Source of the DNA: Trinickia acidisoli
Lineage (GTDB): Bacteria; Pseudomonadota; Gammaproteobacteria; Burkholderiales; Burkholderiaceae
Reading direction: 5' to 3'
Length of the DNA: 64,000 bases
Assembly (NCBI RefSeq): GCF_017315725.1
Contig: NZ_JAFLRG010000001.1
Coordinates: 1,054,001-1,118,000 of the forward strand
The notes under the pieces are model-generated. The model was not told the origin of the DNA, did not search any database, and saw nothing but the letters and a program-made list of their open reading frames with translations. Positions 1 to 10,323 of the stretch are shown here, one piece after another; the stretch's first letter is position 1; each line of letters begins with the position of its first letter. The position numbers were made by a program, and so were the translations under genes.

Positions 1-720
1 TTGCACGGGTTGCGTACGGACAGCCGTCGGCATGATAGGCGTGGTCGCTGGAACGACGGGTACGACGGGTACGACAGGGGCCGCCGGCGCGGTCGCGATC
101 GGTGCCGGCGGCTCCGCGATCACGGTCGGCGAACCGGGCAGCGTCGTCGTCGTGACGGCCGAGGTCGGCACCGGCATCGTCTTGATCAGCGTGACTACAT
201 AGTGGCCGACCGAATCGAAGAAGCGGTCGTAGAACGCGTTCGATTGAATCGTCTCGCTCGAGATTTTCACCATCGCGTCGCTGTTGGAGCGGATCGGCAG
301 CGAAAGCGAGCCGAGCACGCTCAGGCCCACGCTCGCCGACGTGTCGCTCTTTTTCAGCGTGTAGCCGCTTTGGATCGCGTTCGCATAGACGATGCTCGTG
401 CCGTCGGCATCGACGCCCGGCGTGCAGACGACGTGAAATTCCACCGTGACGTGCGAGTCGCCGTTCGGCTGGAAATCCTTCGTCGCATCGATGCGATCCG
501 ATTGCGTGAGCGTCGTCAAATAGCCTTGATTGAGCAGGGCGCGCCGCGCCGCTTCGCACGCATCGGCGCTGCCGGCCGTGAAACTGCGCGAAAACGGGCT
601 CGCCCCCGAATCGAAGAGTTCTTGCTGGAATTTCGGCTGCGGCGCGCTCGAGCACGCGGCGAAAACCGTAAGCGCCGCGCAGGACAGGGCCGCGCGGATT
701 AGGCGGAACGAACTAGGCAT
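1..720 (-). CDS. DUF2242-type lipoprotein, 3' end outside window
   Basis: The minus strand reads from an ATG at 720 without a stop to the window edge (240 codons seen). The N-terminus has a basic start, a hydrophobic stretch and the lipobox VFAAC near residues 19-23, so this should be an envelope-anchored lipoprotein. The body resembles the DUF2242 family (conserved Cys in ADACEAA, a beta-rich domain with KKSDTSASVGLSVLGSLSLP). The visible C-terminal part is low-complexity, rich in Val, Pro and Thr with PVVPVVPVVP repeats. It is divergently placed from the waaC cluster. No biochemical role is known to me; the family assignment is from pattern memory. Confidence 0.75.
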   Translation of the reverse strand, partial: MPSSFRLIRAALSCAALTVFAACSSAPQPKFQQELFDSGASPFSRSFTAGSADACEAARRALLNQGYLTTLTQSDRIDATKDFQPNGDSHVTVEFHVVCTPGVDADGTSIVYANAIQSGYTLKKSDTSASVGLSVLGSLSLPIRSNSDAMVKISSETIQSNAFYDRFFDSVGHYVVTLIKTMPVPTSAVTTTTLPGSPTVIAEPPAPIATAPAAPVVPVVPVVPATTPIMPTAVRTQPVQ

Positions 721-971
721 AATGCGTGGAAGGTACTGCGCTCGGCAAGCGCGTGATTCGAACGACGAGCATTGTAGTGCCATCCGGGCAATCGAATATA
801 AGGCGCGGATCATTCGCCCAGCGACACCGTGGCGCTGGCGCATCGGATACGCCGCGCCAAAAACCGCGCGTCGGCGCGGTAGAATCCCAGCCCTTCGGGC
901 AGCGCTCGGCGAAGGCGTCCTCTGGAACACCTCCGCGCCTGCAATGCCGAACCTTTCTTTTTTCTTTCAGC

Positions 972-1967
972 GTGCAAAAGATACTGCTCGTTCGCGTGTC
1001 GTCGCTCGGTGACGTCGTTCACAACATGCCGGCCGTTGCCGACATACGGCGCGTCTACCCCGATGCGCAAATCGACTGGCTCGTCGAAGAAGGTTTCGCC
1101 GACCTCGTTACGCTCGTGCAAGGCGTGCGCCGTGCGATTCCGTTTTCATTGCGGCGCTGGCGCAAGCGTCTGTTTTCGCTGTCGACTTGGCGCGAGATCG
1201 GCGCCTTTCGGCGCGCGCTGGCCGCGGAGCGCTACGATCTCGTGATCGACTGTCAGGGCCTGATCAAGACAGCCTGGGTCGCGAGCTGGGCCCGCGGGCC
1301 GCTCGTCGGGCTCGGCAATCGCACCGACGGCGCCGGCTACGAGTGGCCCGTGCGCTTTTTCTACGGCCGGCGCGTGCCGATCGAGTCGCGCACGCACGTG
1401 GTCGAACGCACGCGCCAACTCGTCGCGCAGGCGATCGGCGCGCCGCGGCCGGCGCCGACCGACGAGATCGACTTCGGGCTCGATACCTCGCGTGCGGCGC
1501 GCGCCTTGGCCGAGGTGGGGTTGAATCTGCCGGTGCCTTACGTCGTGCTCGTGCATGCAACGTCCCGTGCGGACAAGCAATGGCCCGATGCGTCGTGGAT
1601 CGAACTCGGCCGCGCGCTCGTTGCGCGCGGCGCCTCGCTCGTGCTGCCGTGGGGCAGCGAAGCGGAGCGGGCGACGAGCGAGCGGCTCGCCAAGGAATTC
1701 GGCGCCGCGGCGGTCGTGCCGCCGCGCTTGCCGTTGTCGGCCGTCGTCGGCCTGCTCGATGGGGCGGCGGCCACGGTCGGTGTCGATACGGGCCTGGTTC
1801 ACATTGCCGCTGCGCTGAAGCGGCCCACGATCGAGTTGTACAATTTCGCGACCGCGTGGCGCACGGGCGGCTATTGGTCGCCGTGCGTCGTCAATCTCGG
1901 CACCGCCGGCGATCCGCCGACGCTACGGCAGGTCAAGGCCGCACTGGCCGAATTCGGCTTGCTGTAA
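972..1967 (+). CDS. waaC: Lipopolysaccharide heptosyltransferase I
   Basis: This adds the first L-glycero-D-manno-heptose to Kdo in the LPS inner core at the cytoplasmic face of the inner membrane (GT9 family). The N-terminus MQKILLVRVSSLGDVVHNMP carries the catalytic-type Asp (residue 14), and the C-terminal nucleotide-sugar site shows GVDTGLVHIAAALKRP. The start is the GTG at 972: the open frame continues further upstream but those residues do not resemble the family, while this start gives the usual length (331 aa). It is followed after 21 bp by the Kdo hydroxylase gene and then waaA, so three LPS-core genes lie in one likely transcript. Confidence 0.93.
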   Translation: MQKILLVRVSSLGDVVHNMPAVADIRRVYPDAQIDWLVEEGFADLVTLVQGVRRAIPFSLRRWRKRLFSLSTWREIGAFRRALAAERYDLVIDCQGLIKTAWVASWARGPLVGLGNRTDGAGYEWPVRFFYGRRVPIESRTHVVERTRQLVAQAIGAPRPAPTDEIDFGLDTSRAARALAEVGLNLPVPYVVLVHATSRADKQWPDASWIELGRALVARGASLVLPWGSEAERATSERLAKEFGAAAVVPPRLPLSAVVGLLDGAAATVGVDTGLVHIAAALKRPTIELYNFATAWRTGGYWSPCVVNLGTAGDPPTLRQVKAALAEFGLL

Positions 1968-1988
1968 CCGCTCGCGCTCAACGGGACC

Positions 1989-2873
1989 ATGAAAGAATCG
2001 CAAATCCTCGAAGTCAATTGCACGGACTGGGCGGGCGCCGACCTCTCGGTCACGCGCGATACGCTGCGCGTCGCGCTCGAAACGGGCAAAGTCGTCTACT
2101 TTCCGAATCTGCGCTTCGCGATCGAAGGCGGCGAGACGGCGTTGCTCGATCCGGCGCTCGCCGATCCGAAACGCAAGAACATCAGCCTCGATCCGAACGG
2201 CGGCGCGCTGCATGGCGTAGCGGGCGATGCCGTCACGCAATCGGCGGTGCGCGCGCTCGTTGCGCGTTATCAAGCGCAGGCACGCACGCTCGTCGACTAT
2301 TTGTTGCCGGAGTACGGCAGCGCGCTGCGGCCTGCGCCGACGAGCCTGCGGCTCAGGCGCGTGGAAACGCGGCACACGTCCTGGCGCAAGGACGACAGCC
2401 GGTTGCACGTGGACGCGTTTCCTTCCCGGCCCAACCGCGGCGAGCGCATCATGCGCGTGTTCGCGAACGTCAACCCGCACAGCGAGCCGCGCGTGTGGCG
2501 CGTGGGCGAGCCGTTCGAGCAGATGGCGCGGCGCTTCTTGCCGAACATCAAGCGGCAACTGCCGGGCTCCGCGTGGCTGCTCAATGCGCTGCACATCACG
2601 AAATCGCGCCGTAGCGCCTACGATCATCTGATGCTCAATCTGCACGACGGCATGAAGGCCGATCTCGAATACCAAAAGGCGTGTCCGCAAGAGACGATTC
2701 CTTTTCCGCCCGGCAGCACGTGGATCTGTTTCTCCGATCAGACGTCGCACGCCGCCATGTCGGGACAGTACATGCTCGAGCAGACGTTCTTCCTGCCGGT
2801 GCGCGCGATGGTTCAGCCCGAATGCGCGCCGCTCGGCATTCTCGAGCGGCTCGAAGGCCGCGCGCTGGTTTGA
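1989..2873 (+). CDS. kdoO: Kdo 3-hydroxylase, Fe(II)/2-oxoglutarate dioxygenase
   Basis: KdoO enzymes hydroxylate the 3-position of the outer Kdo sugar to give the Ko sugar found in Burkholderia and Yersinia LPS. The 294-aa protein has the facial-triad signature: HVD at residues 140-142 within a DDSRLHVDAFPSRP stretch, and a later His near 254 (SDQTSHAAMSGQY). Length and the GERIMRVFANVNP and STWICFSDQTSHA motifs fit the family. Its position between waaC and waaA fits Kdo modification. The ATG at 1989 follows waaC by 21 bp. Confidence 0.9.
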   Translation: MKESQILEVNCTDWAGADLSVTRDTLRVALETGKVVYFPNLRFAIEGGETALLDPALADPKRKNISLDPNGGALHGVAGDAVTQSAVRALVARYQAQARTLVDYLLPEYGSALRPAPTSLRLRRVETRHTSWRKDDSRLHVDAFPSRPNRGERIMRVFANVNPHSEPRVWRVGEPFEQMARRFLPNIKRQLPGSAWLLNALHITKSRRSAYDHLMLNLHDGMKADLEYQKACPQETIPFPPGSTWICFSDQTSHAAMSGQYMLEQTFFLPVRAMVQPECAPLGILERLEGRALV

Positions 2874-2997
2874 CGGCGATGCCGCGCGGCGCGCGTTCGA
2901 TGTGCGGAACGTGCAAGGGGTGCATGGCGTGGGCGGCATGCTCGGTACCTGTAGCTGCTGTGCTCGGGCAGTGCTTCGCGTTGCCCGGAGGGCGCCC

Positions 2998-4323
2998 ATG
3001 CTGAGAATCCTCTACCGGACGTTGTGGTGGATCGTCGCGCCGCTTGCCGTCTTGCGCCTGTTGATTCGCTCGCGCCGCGAACGCGGCTATCGCGAGCATA
3101 TCGGCGAGCGTTTCGGCTATGCGCGCGCTCGCGTACCCGAGGACGACGCGCCGCTCATCTGGGTGCATGCCGTGTCCGTCGGCGAGACGCGTGCGGCCGA
3201 GCCGCTGATCGCCGCGTTGATGAAAGCGCGCCCCGATGCGCGCCTGCTCATCACGCACATGACGCCGAGCGGGCGTGCCACGAGCGTACAGCTCTTCGGC
3301 GAACGCGTGCTGCGGTGCTATCTGCCGTACGATTTGCCGTGCGCCGTGCGGCGTTTCTTGCGGGCCTGGCGGCCCTCGCTCGGTATCGTCATGGAAACGG
3401 AGGTGTGGCCGACGCTGATCGACGAGTGCCGCGCGGCGGACCTACCGCTCGTCCTGACGAACGCACGCATGTCGGCGCGCTCGTTCAAGCGCGCGGCGCG
3501 CTTCGGCACGGCCGGGCGCGAGGTGTTCGGCGGCTTTACGCGCGTGCTCGCGCAAAGCCCGTCCGACGCCGAGCGGCTCACGACGCTCGGCGCGCGCAGC
3601 GTCGTCGTGCTCGGCAATCTGAAATTCGACATGGCGTCCCCGCCCGACATCGTCGCGCGCGGGCGCGCCTGGCGCGCCGCGATCGGCACGCGGCCGGTCT
3701 GGGTCGCCGCGAGTACGCGCGAGGGCGAGGAGGCGCTCGTGCTCGACGCGTTCGCGGCATTGAAGACGGAAGACGCCCTCTTGATTCTCGTACCGCGTCA
3801 TCCGCAGCGCTTCGATGAAGTCGTCGCGCTCGTCGAGCGACGGGGGCTGCGCGGCATGCGGCGCTCGGCGTGGGGCGGCGCGCCGCTCGCGGCCGCCGCC
3901 GTGGCGCACGTGGCGAGCGAGCCGCTGCCACCCGACGTGACGGTGCTGCTCGGCGATTCGATGGGAGAACTCGGCGCCTACTACGCGGCGTCGGACGTCG
4001 CGTTCATCGGCGGCAGCTTGCTGCCGCTCGGTGGGCAGAACCTCATCGAGGCCTGTGCCGTGGGGGTGCCCGTGCTGATCGGTCCGCACGTGTTCAACTT
4101 CACGCAAGCGACGGCGGATGCGGTGGCCGCCGGCGCCGCCGTGCAAGTGGCCGATCCGGCCGATCTGGCGCGTGTGCTTGGCGAGCTGTTTGCCGACAAG
4201 TCGCGGCGCGTGGCGATGGGCGCGGCGGCTTCGGCGTTCGCCGCCCGCCACCGAGGCGCGACGGCACGCACCGTCGACGTGCTGACGGCCTTGCTGTCGC
4301 AAGGCGAGGCGGCCGACGCGTAG
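2998..4323 (+). CDS. waaA: Kdo transferase (3-deoxy-D-manno-octulosonate transferase)
   Basis: WaaA transfers Kdo from CMP-Kdo to lipid A precursor at the inner membrane. The protein (441 aa) begins with a hydrophobic membrane anchor (ILYRTLWWIVAPLAVL), followed by the catalytic-base motif HAVSVGET (Glu63), and has the C-terminal GT-B features GDSMGELGAYYAASDVAFIGGS and GGQNLIEACAVGVPVLIGP. The ATG at 2998 was preferred over an in-frame upstream start at 2902 because the extra Cys-rich residues are foreign to the family. It is the last gene of the waaC-kdoO-waaA group and converges on ureG. Confidence 0.94.
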   Translation: MLRILYRTLWWIVAPLAVLRLLIRSRRERGYREHIGERFGYARARVPEDDAPLIWVHAVSVGETRAAEPLIAALMKARPDARLLITHMTPSGRATSVQLFGERVLRCYLPYDLPCAVRRFLRAWRPSLGIVMETEVWPTLIDECRAADLPLVLTNARMSARSFKRAARFGTAGREVFGGFTRVLAQSPSDAERLTTLGARSVVVLGNLKFDMASPPDIVARGRAWRAAIGTRPVWVAASTREGEEALVLDAFAALKTEDALLILVPRHPQRFDEVVALVERRGLRGMRRSAWGGAPLAAAAVAHVASEPLPPDVTVLLGDSMGELGAYYAASDVAFIGGSLLPLGGQNLIEACAVGVPVLIGPHVFNFTQATADAVAAGAAVQVADPADLARVLGELFADKSRRVAMGAAASAFAARHRGATARTVDVLTALLSQGEAADA

Positions 4324-4373
4324 CGGGTCTCGTGTCGCTTGCCGATGCCCGCGGCGCCTCGCGCTTCGCCGCG

Positions 4374-4994
4374 CTAGGCGGTCAACAATCCCTTGCGCTC
4401 GATGAACGCGATCACCTCGTCGAGCCCGCTTTGCGTTTTCAGGTTGCACAGGACGAACGGCCGTTCGCCGCGCATGGTCTTCGCATCGGCCGTCATGACG
4501 TCGAGATTCGCGCCGACATACGGCGCGAGATCGATCTTGTTGATGACGAGCAGATCCGACTTCGTGATGCCGGGGCCGCCTTTGCGTGGGATCTTCTCGC
4601 CGCCGGCCACGTCGATCACGTAGATCGTCAGATCGGACAGTTCGGGGCTGAACGTTGCCGCGAGGTTGTCTCCGCCCGATTCGATGAAGACGATATCCGC
4701 GTCGGGAAAACGAGTCAGCATCCGGTCGACGGCCTCGAGATTGATCGAAGCGTCCTCGCGAATGGCCGTATGCGGACAGCCGCCCGTTTCGACGCCCATG
4801 ATCCGCTCCGCGGCGAGCGCGCCGGCGACCGTCAACAGCCGTTGGTCTTCTTTCGTGTAGATGTCGTTCGTGATCGCGACGAGGTCGTAGCGATCGCGCA
4901 TTGCCTTGCAGAGCATCTCGAGCAAGGTCGTCTTACCCGAGCCCACCGGGCCGCCCACGCCGATGCGCAGCGGCGGCAGTTTTTTGGTCCTCAT
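4374..4994 (-). CDS. ureG: Urease accessory GTPase UreG
   Basis: UreG is the SIMIBI GTPase that drives nickel delivery into apo-urease together with UreF, UreD and UreE. The 206-aa protein has the P-loop GPVGSGKT (15-22), the metal-binding Cys-Pro-His motif (73-75, [11 protein letters not shown]), an [15 protein letters not shown] switch region and NKIDLAP for guanine recognition. It is the last gene of the minus-strand urease operon, 18 bp after ureF. Confidence 0.97.
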   Translation of the reverse strand: MRTKKLPPLRIGVGGPVGSGKTTLLEMLCKAMRDRYDLVAITNDIYTKEDQRLLTVAGALAAERIMGVETGGCPHTAIREDASINLEAVDRMLTRFPDADIVFIESGGDNLAATFSPELSDLTIYVIDVAGGEKIPRKGGPGITKSDLLVINKIDLAPYVGANLDVMTADAKTMRGERPFVLCNLKTQSGLDEVIAFIERKGLLTA

Positions 4995-5012
4995 CAGATC
5001 GCCCCTATCGAT

Positions 5013-5693
5013 TCAAGAACGGAAAAGTCGCGAATACTGCGTTTCGTGGCGCGCCGACAGCACGCCCAGCAGCGGCGAAAACGTGTTGATGCGCTCGGGC
5101 GGCGTCTCGAGCGCGCGCGCGACGGCTTCATCGATGACCGCGCGCGCGGCGATGAGGATGCGCTGCCCCGCGAGTTGGCCGAGCGGCACGGCTTTGATGG
5201 CCGCGGCGACTTGGTTTTCGGCCCAGGCGAACGCGTAGGCCGCGAGTGCCGCGTCCGCCGCCACCCCGTACGCCGCCGCGGCGAACGCGAAAGCCGTCGG
5301 TTGCGATAGCGGCGCCAGTGCGGCGAGCGTCGCGCGCCGTGCTTCATCGCCCCATTCGAGCGATAACGCCAGTTGCTTCAGCGACCATCCCATCTGCTCG
5401 GTCTCGCGCCGTAACTCGGCGGCCTCGCGGCTCGCGCGAAATTGCATATCGGCGTCGGCGAGCCCGGCGGCGTCATGCCGATGCCAGCGCGCGAGCTGGT
5501 GCGCGATGAACGGGAGCTCGCCGCGCGCGAGCACATGCAGCAAGCCATCTTCGATCCATCCGCGCGCCGTCTCGCCATCGCCGATCCACTGTGCCTCGAC
5601 GGCGGCCTCGAGTCCTTGCGAATAACTGAACGCGCCGATCGGCAAAGCCGGTGAGGCGAGATGCAGCAGAGCGGTCAATTCGGCGAGGCGCAT
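5013..5693 (-). CDS. ureF: Urease accessory protein UreF
   Basis: UreF is an all-helical chaperone that activates and gates UreG during nickel insertion. The N-terminus [20 protein letters not shown] followed by AFSYSQGLE is the family signature; the C-terminus ends in an Arg/Ser-rich tail after [15 protein letters not shown]. The ATG at 5693 lies four bases after the ureE stop (TGA-GAAG-ATG). The frame is open further upstream, but only as the antisense shadow of the His-rich ureE tail. An alternative in-frame ATG at 5732 would overlap ureE. Confidence 0.93.
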   Translation of the reverse strand: MRLAELTALLHLASPALPIGAFSYSQGLEAAVEAQWIGDGETARGWIEDGLLHVLARGELPFIAHQLARWHRHDAAGLADADMQFRASREAAELRRETEQMGWSLKQLALSLEWGDEARRATLAALAPLSQPTAFAFAAAAYGVAADAALAAYAFAWAENQVAAAIKAVPLGQLAGQRILIAARAVIDEAVARALETPPERINTFSPLLGVLSARHETQYSRLFRS

Positions 5694-5697
5694 CTTC

Positions 5698-6345
5698 TCA
5701 GTGCTCGTGAGAATGGTTGTTTCCGCAACCATTGCAGTCACCGTGATCATGATCGCGGGGGTGATCATGGTCGTGACTGTGTCCGTGCACGTGCTTGCTC
5801 TCGTCCTCGCCCTCGTGGTGGTGATGGCCATGATGCTCGGCGAACACCTGCTGCGCGAGCGCGTAGTCCTCGGCGAACGTGGCATCGTGTCCGTGGCGAT
5901 GTCCGCCGCCATAGGCCCCGGCCTCGGGGTGAAACGGCAGCGTCTCGCGTGCGACCTGCGCGCCCAAGCGCTTCAACATGGTTTCGAGCACGGGGTCGGC
6001 TTCGAGCTTCAAATAATCGACGCCGATTTCCACGGGCGTATGGCGATTGCCGAGATGGTAGGCAGCGCGCGTGCGTGTCAGTGCGTCGGGTGCGCGCACG
6101 ACGAGCACGGCCTCGGGCGCGGCAACCACGCGTACGAGCGCGCCGTCGTCGGCCACCAGCACGTCGCCGCCCGCGAGGATGGTGCCGCGCGGCATCACGA
6201 GGGCCACTTCTTCACCCGTATCGAGCGTTGCCGCGAGCCGGCTCTTGCAACGGGCATCGTAAGCGAGCGTGAGCGTGGGCGCGCGTGCGACGAGCGAGGC
6301 GGCGAGCTTCACGGGAGGAGCAATACGTTTGTCGATCGTTCGCAT
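5698..6345 (-). CDS. ureE: Urease accessory nickel metallochaperone UreE
   Basis: UreE binds nickel and passes it to the UreG complex. The 215-aa protein has the UreE N-terminal domain, the central GNRHTPVEI motif with its conserved metal-binding His, and [12 protein letters not shown] in the C-terminal domain. The last about 60 residues are a very long histidine/aspartate tail ([24 protein letters not shown]) that should bind several extra metal ions, longer than the Klebsiella-type His tail as I recall it. It lies 52 bp downstream of ureC. Confidence 0.96.
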   Translation of the reverse strand: MRTIDKRIAPPVKLAASLVARAPTLTLAYDARCKSRLAATLDTGEEVALVMPRGTILAGGDVLVADDGALVRVVAAPEAVLVVRAPDALTRTRAAYHLGNRHTPVEIGVDYLKLEADPVLETMLKRLGAQVARETLPFHPEAGAYGGGHRHGHDATFAEDYALAQQVFAEHHGHHHHEGEDESKHVHGHSHDHDHPRDHDHGDCNGCGNNHSHEH

Positions 6346-6397
6346 GGGAAATAGTGAGGATGCCTAAGCATCGTGCGAGCTAACGGAATAGCGGGAA

Positions 6398-8104
6398 TCA
6401 GAACAGAAAATAGCGCTGCGCCATCGGCAAGACCGTGGCCGGCTCGCAGGTGAGCAGTTCGCCGTCGGCCACGACCTCGTACGTTTCGGGGTCGACGCTG
6501 ATGGAAGGCTGCCAGGCATTGTGAATCATGTCGGCCTTCGACACGTTGCGGCATCCGCGGACGGGCACGACGCGCTTTTGCAGGCCATAGCGCTCGACAA
6601 TACCGGCATCGGCCGCCATTTGCGACACGAATGTCAACGACGTGCGCGCCAGTGCTGCGCCGCGCGTCGCGAACATTTCGCGGTAATGCACGGGCTGCGG
6701 CGTCGGAATCGATGCGTTCGGATCGCCCATTTGCGCGAGCGCGATCATGCCGCCCTTGAGAATGAGCGTGGGCTTGACGCCGAAGAACGCCGGCTCCCAA
6801 AACACGAGGTCGGCCCATTTGCCCGCTTCGATCGAGCCCACTTCATGGGCGATGCCGTGCGTGAGCGCCGGATTGATCGTGTACTTCGCGACATAGCGCC
6901 TGGCGCGAAAATTATCGTTACGTGCGCTGTCTTGCGGTAGCGCGCCGCGCTGCATCTTCATCTTGTGCGCCGTCTGCCATGTTCGAATGATGACCTCGCC
7001 GACGCGCCCCATCGCTTGCGAATCGGAAGAGAGCATCGACAGCGCGCCGAGATCGTGCAGGATGTCTTCGGCCGCGATCGTCTCGCGACGGATGCGCGAT
7101 TCGGCGAAGGCGAGATCCTCGGCGATCGACGGATCGAGGTGATGACAAACCATCAGCATGTCGAGATGTTCGTCGAGCGTGTTGATGGTGTAGGGCCGCG
7201 TCGGATTCGTCGACGAAGGCAGCACGTTCGCTTCGCCGCACACTTTGATGATGTCGGGCGCATGGCCGCCGCCGGCGCCTTCCGTGTGATACGTGTGAAT
7301 CGTGCGCCCTTTGAAGGCCGCGACCGTCGCCTCGACGAAGCCCGCTTCGTTCAGCGTATCGGTATGGATGGCCACCTGCGTGTCCGTGGCATCGGCGACA
7401 CTCAGGCAGTTGTCGATCGCGGCGGGCGTCGAGCCCCAGTCTTCGTGCAGCTTCAGGCCGATCGCGCCGGCCGCGATCTGCTCGACGAGCGGTTCGGGCA
7501 GGCTCGTGTTTCCTTTGCCGAGAAAGCCGAGGTTCATCGGCCAGCCGTCGGCCGCTTGCAGCATCCGTTCGAGATGCCAAGGGCCGGGCGTGCAGGTCGT
7601 CGCGTTCGTGCCCGTCGCGGGGCCCGTGCCGCCGCCGAGCATCGTCGTCACGCCCGAGGCGAGCGCTTCCTCGATTTGCTGCGGGCAAATGAAATGGATG
7701 TGCGTGTCGATCCCGCCGGCCGTGACGATGAGTCCTTCGCCCGCGATGATCTCGGTGGCCGCGCCGATCGCGATCGTCACGCCCGGTTGGATATCGGGGT
7801 TGCCGGCCTTGCCGATGGCGGCGATGCGCCCGTCCTTGATTGCGATGTCGGCCTTGACGATGCCCCAGTGGTCGAGAATCACCGCGTTCGTCACGACGGT
7901 GTCGGCCACGTCGCGCGCGGCGCGCTGCGATTGCCCCATGCCGTCGCGGATGACCTTGCCGCCGCCGAACTTCACTTCTTCGCCGTAGACGGTGAAGTCG
8001 CGTTCGATCTCGATCGTGAGATCGGTATCGGCAAGCCGAATGCGATCGCCCGTGGTGGGCCCGAACATTTCCGCGTAGGCGCGGCGGCTGATGCGTAGTG
8101 TCAT
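6398..8104 (-). CDS. ureC: Urease alpha subunit
   Basis: This is the catalytic subunit for urea hydrolysis to ammonia and carbamate. All bi-nickel ligands are present: His135 and His137 (GIDTHIHF), the carbamylated Lys218 ([10 protein letters not shown]), His247 ([10 protein letters not shown]), His273 ([14 protein letters not shown]) and Asp361 ([11 protein letters not shown]). The flap region CHHLDPS contains the catalytic His (321/322). The length (568 aa) is typical. The gene lies 54 bp after ureB on the minus strand. Confidence 0.98.
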   Translation of the reverse strand: MTLRISRRAYAEMFGPTTGDRIRLADTDLTIEIERDFTVYGEEVKFGGGKVIRDGMGQSQRAARDVADTVVTNAVILDHWGIVKADIAIKDGRIAAIGKAGNPDIQPGVTIAIGAATEIIAGEGLIVTAGGIDTHIHFICPQQIEEALASGVTTMLGGGTGPATGTNATTCTPGPWHLERMLQAADGWPMNLGFLGKGNTSLPEPLVEQIAAGAIGLKLHEDWGSTPAAIDNCLSVADATDTQVAIHTDTLNEAGFVEATVAAFKGRTIHTYHTEGAGGGHAPDIIKVCGEANVLPSSTNPTRPYTINTLDEHLDMLMVCHHLDPSIAEDLAFAESRIRRETIAAEDILHDLGALSMLSSDSQAMGRVGEVIIRTWQTAHKMKMQRGALPQDSARNDNFRARRYVAKYTINPALTHGIAHEVGSIEAGKWADLVFWEPAFFGVKPTLILKGGMIALAQMGDPNASIPTPQPVHYREMFATRGAALARTSLTFVSQMAADAGIVERYGLQKRVVPVRGCRNVSKADMIHNAWQPSISVDPETYEVVADGELLTCEPATVLPMAQRYFLF

Positions 8105-8158
8105 GACGATTCGTAGTCCGAAGGATTGACGCCGTGCGGGGAGGGCCGCGATCCAGAT

Positions 8159-8464
8159 CTAGAGCGGGCCCATCACCTTGCCGTTGAAGCCATAGACGAT
8201 GCGCGCGCCGGCCAGCGCGACGAGTTCGACCGTGCGCGATTGCCCGGGCTCGAAGCGCACGGCGGTGCCGGCGGCGATGTTCAGCCTGAAGCCGCGCGCC
8301 TGCGCGCGATCGAATGCGAGGGCGGCGTTGGCTTCGTAGAAGTGATAGTGCGAGCCGATTTGCACGGGGCGATCGCCCGTGTTGGCAACCGTGAGCGTGC
8401 GCGTTTCCCGGCCCGCGTTCAGTTCGATATCGCCGTCGTCGGTCAGGATTTCACCGGGGATCAT
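8159..8464 (-). CDS. ureB: Urease beta subunit
   Basis: Small structural subunit of the urease heterotrimer. The 101-aa sequence starts [20 protein letters not shown] and has the family block [17 protein letters not shown], followed by [20 protein letters not shown]. It is separate from ureA, as in most proteobacteria, with 16 bp between the ureA stop and its ATG. Confidence 0.97.
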   Translation of the reverse strand: MIPGEILTDDGDIELNAGRETRTLTVANTGDRPVQIGSHYHFYEANAALAFDRAQARGFRLNIAAGTAVRFEPGQSRTVELVALAGARIVYGFNGKVMGPL

Positions 8465-8480
8465 GGATGGGGCCGCTCGC

Positions 8481-8783
8481 TCAGGGAATCGGATGATGCA
8501 CGGTGACGAGCTTCGTGCCGTCGGGGAAGGTCGCCTCGATTTGGATATCGGGAATCATCTCGGGCACACCCTCCATGACGTCGTCGCGCGTGAGCAGCGT
8601 CGTGCCGTAGTGCATGACCTCGGCCACGGTCTTGCCGTCGCGCGCCGCTTCCATCAATGCGGCGGAGATGAACGCAACCGCTTCGGGGTGGTTCAGTTTC
8701 AAGCCGCGTGCGCGGCGGCGTTCCGCAAGCAGTGCGGCAGTGAAGACGAGCAGCTTGTCTTTTTCTCGGGGCGTCAGTTTCAT
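8481..8783 (-). CDS. ureA: Urease gamma subunit
   Basis: The 100-aa gamma subunit begins [20 protein letters not shown] and contains [21 protein letters not shown] and [20 protein letters not shown], all typical. The ATG at 8783 is chosen from the family N-terminus; the same frame stays open upstream to 9182 but those residues are not conserved. A 254-bp stretch separates it from ureD, larger than other gaps in the operon, so a secondary promoter could lie there. Confidence 0.97.
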   Translation of the reverse strand: MKLTPREKDKLLVFTAALLAERRRARGLKLNHPEAVAFISAALMEAARDGKTVAEVMHYGTTLLTRDDVMEGVPEMIPDIQIEATFPDGTKLVTVHHPIP

Positions 8784-9037
8784 GGCGCGCGGCGCTGGGG
8801 CGTAATGTCGTTGAAAGATGGGGCTGCCGTCCGTCGGCGATCCATGCGGCGGCGATTCGTGCCGCTGGCACCCCATGCGATTCGCGTCGCGACGAGGTGC
8901 GCGGTAATCGTAGCACTGCGCGCAGCACTGCGTCGTGATGAACAAGAGTACGTCGCGAGAAATCTTGAGGAGTCCTTGACGATTTCGTGCTGCGCAAGTG
9001 CGGGCCCATGCGAAAGGGCATAGTCGACCCGATTGGT
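8784..9037. other. Gap between ureD and ureA
   Basis: No gene is convincing in this 254-bp stretch, although one minus frame is open throughout. On the minus strand it contains an A/T-richer part just after ureD. It may hold an internal promoter for ureABCEFG, but I cannot point to a clear -35/-10 pair. Confidence 0.4.
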
Positions 9038-9907
9038 CTAGGTGCTCCAAAGCCGCAGTGGACGCGCGTCGACACCATGCACGAGCGGGCGCAGCGTAAG
9101 CCAACACTGCGCGAGCGTCTGCTGTAGCGCCTCCATCGAATGCGCCAGCGAGCGCACGACGAGCACGCCGGGCGTCACGCACGAGGCGCCCGCGCGTTGG
9201 CTTGCGTCGAACGGCAGTTGCCGTGTGAGCGTGTCGGCGAGCGCGTCGTTGCAGACCGGGCCCACGGCCCAGAGCGTGCCGTATGCGGGATGGCCGCCGA
9301 GCCCCTGGCGCGCGATGCGTAGCGCATCGTCGCCCGACAATTCGGCGCGCTCGAACCAGAGCACGTTGCCCGACGTGCCGACGATGCGCGCGGTGCTCGA
9401 CAACGCGCCCTCGGCCCAGCGCTCGCCCGCGGCGATACGGCCGAGTTGCGTAGCGTCCCAGCCGAGCGCCGTCGCACCTTCGCTCAGCGTCAGCGTGAAA
9501 TCGAGCGCGACGTGCGCCTCATCGAACACGATGTTGTTTTGCGGCAGCCAATCGAGCTTCGCCTCGCTGCCGACGGCGATGTCGATGCGCTGGCGCGCGA
9601 GGCGTCCGTTCGACTTGTACCATTTCGCCGCGCCGGGTGTCGTCAGCACGGCATGCGTGCCTGTGCCGAGCGACACGTCGAGCGCCAGCGCATCGCCGCC
9701 CGCGATTCCACCGGGCGGATGGACGATCACCGCATGGCAAATCGCTTCGCCCTCGGGGTATAGCGGCTTTTGCACACGCAGTGGGCCCGAATGCAACCGA
9801 TGCGTGAGCGTCGTGCGCGCACCGCGGCGCTCGAAGCCTAGTTCGAGGCGCGCTTGCCAGCCGTCGGGGCTGCGAGGGGAATGCACGGAGTCGCGCGCGT
9901 TCGCCAC
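9038..9907 (-). CDS. ureD: Urease accessory protein UreD
   Basis: UreD docks on apo-urease and forms the tunnel for nickel delivery from UreFG. The family core is clear: [57 protein letters not shown] and [13 protein letters not shown]. There is no ATG near the family N-terminus. I chose the GTG at 9907 ([18 protein letters not shown]), giving 289 aa; a second GTG at 9886 is equally possible and neither has a strong ribosome-binding site. It begins the urease operon, 31 bp downstream of the rhodanese gene. Confidence 0.9.
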   Translation of the reverse strand: MANARDSVHSPRSPDGWQARLELGFERRGARTTLTHRLHSGPLRVQKPLYPEGEAICHAVIVHPPGGIAGGDALALDVSLGTGTHAVLTTPGAAKWYKSNGRLARQRIDIAVGSEAKLDWLPQNNIVFDEAHVALDFTLTLSEGATALGWDATQLGRIAAGERWAEGALSSTARIVGTSGNVLWFERAELSGDDALRIARQGLGGHPAYGTLWAVGPVCNDALADTLTRQLPFDASQRAGASCVTPGVLVVRSLAHSMEALQQTLAQCWLTLRPLVHGVDARPLRLWST

Positions 9908-9938
9908 GGGCGGCGAGGCTGCGAATACGCGAGAAGGA

Positions 9939-10262
9939 TCAGTAAAGCGGCACCTTCGGATCGACTTGGCGTGACCACGCGTCGATGCCGCCTTGCAGAT
10001 TGAACACGTGCTTGAAGCCGCGTCCTTCGAGAAACATCGCCACGTTGGCGCTACGCGCGCCGTGATGGCAGATGCAGACGAGCTGGGCTTCGTCGTCGAG
10101 CTCCTCGCTGCGCGCGGGGATGTCGCGCATCGGAATTTCCACGCAGCCGGCGATGTTCGCGGTCGCGACCTCCCACGGCTCACGCACGTCGAGCAGCACG
10201 GGGGCAGGGCGTGACGTATCGGCCAGCCATTGGGCGAGTGCGGGCGCGGTCAGGTTTTGCAT
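9939..10262 (-). CDS. Single-domain rhodanese-like protein
   Basis: A 107-aa rhodanese-fold protein with the six-residue active loop built on Cys65 (CHHGARS, residues 65-71), so probably a sulfurtransferase. It shows the [11 protein letters not shown]2A-type motif at 24-32 and [11 protein letters not shown] near the C-terminus. Substrate is unknown. It sits between pcm and ureD on the same strand; a rhodanese gene next to pcm is a common Burkholderia arrangement. Confidence 0.88.
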   Translation of the reverse strand: MQNLTAPALAQWLADTSRPAPVLLDVREPWEVATANIAGCVEIPMRDIPARSEELDDEAQLVCICHHGARSANVAMFLEGRGFKHVFNLQGGIDAWSRQVDPKVPLY

Positions 10263-10323
10263 GATAGCGATCGGTCGGGAGAACTGAACGACGGCGCGGC
10301 CAAGGCGGCCGCGCCGGCTCGAA

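Noticed and set aside
1..702. Plus-strand open frame at the left edge
   Set aside because: Very Arg/Asp-rich shadow of the real minus-strand lipoprotein gene, which has a lipobox and family motifs.
726..971. Upstream in-frame extension of waaC
   Set aside because: The residues before MQKILLV are Arg-rich and unlike the family; the GTG at 972 gives the usual length.
5694..5912. N-terminal extension of ureF
   Set aside because: It is the antisense-like shadow frame of the ureE His tail; the ATG after the ureE stop fits better.
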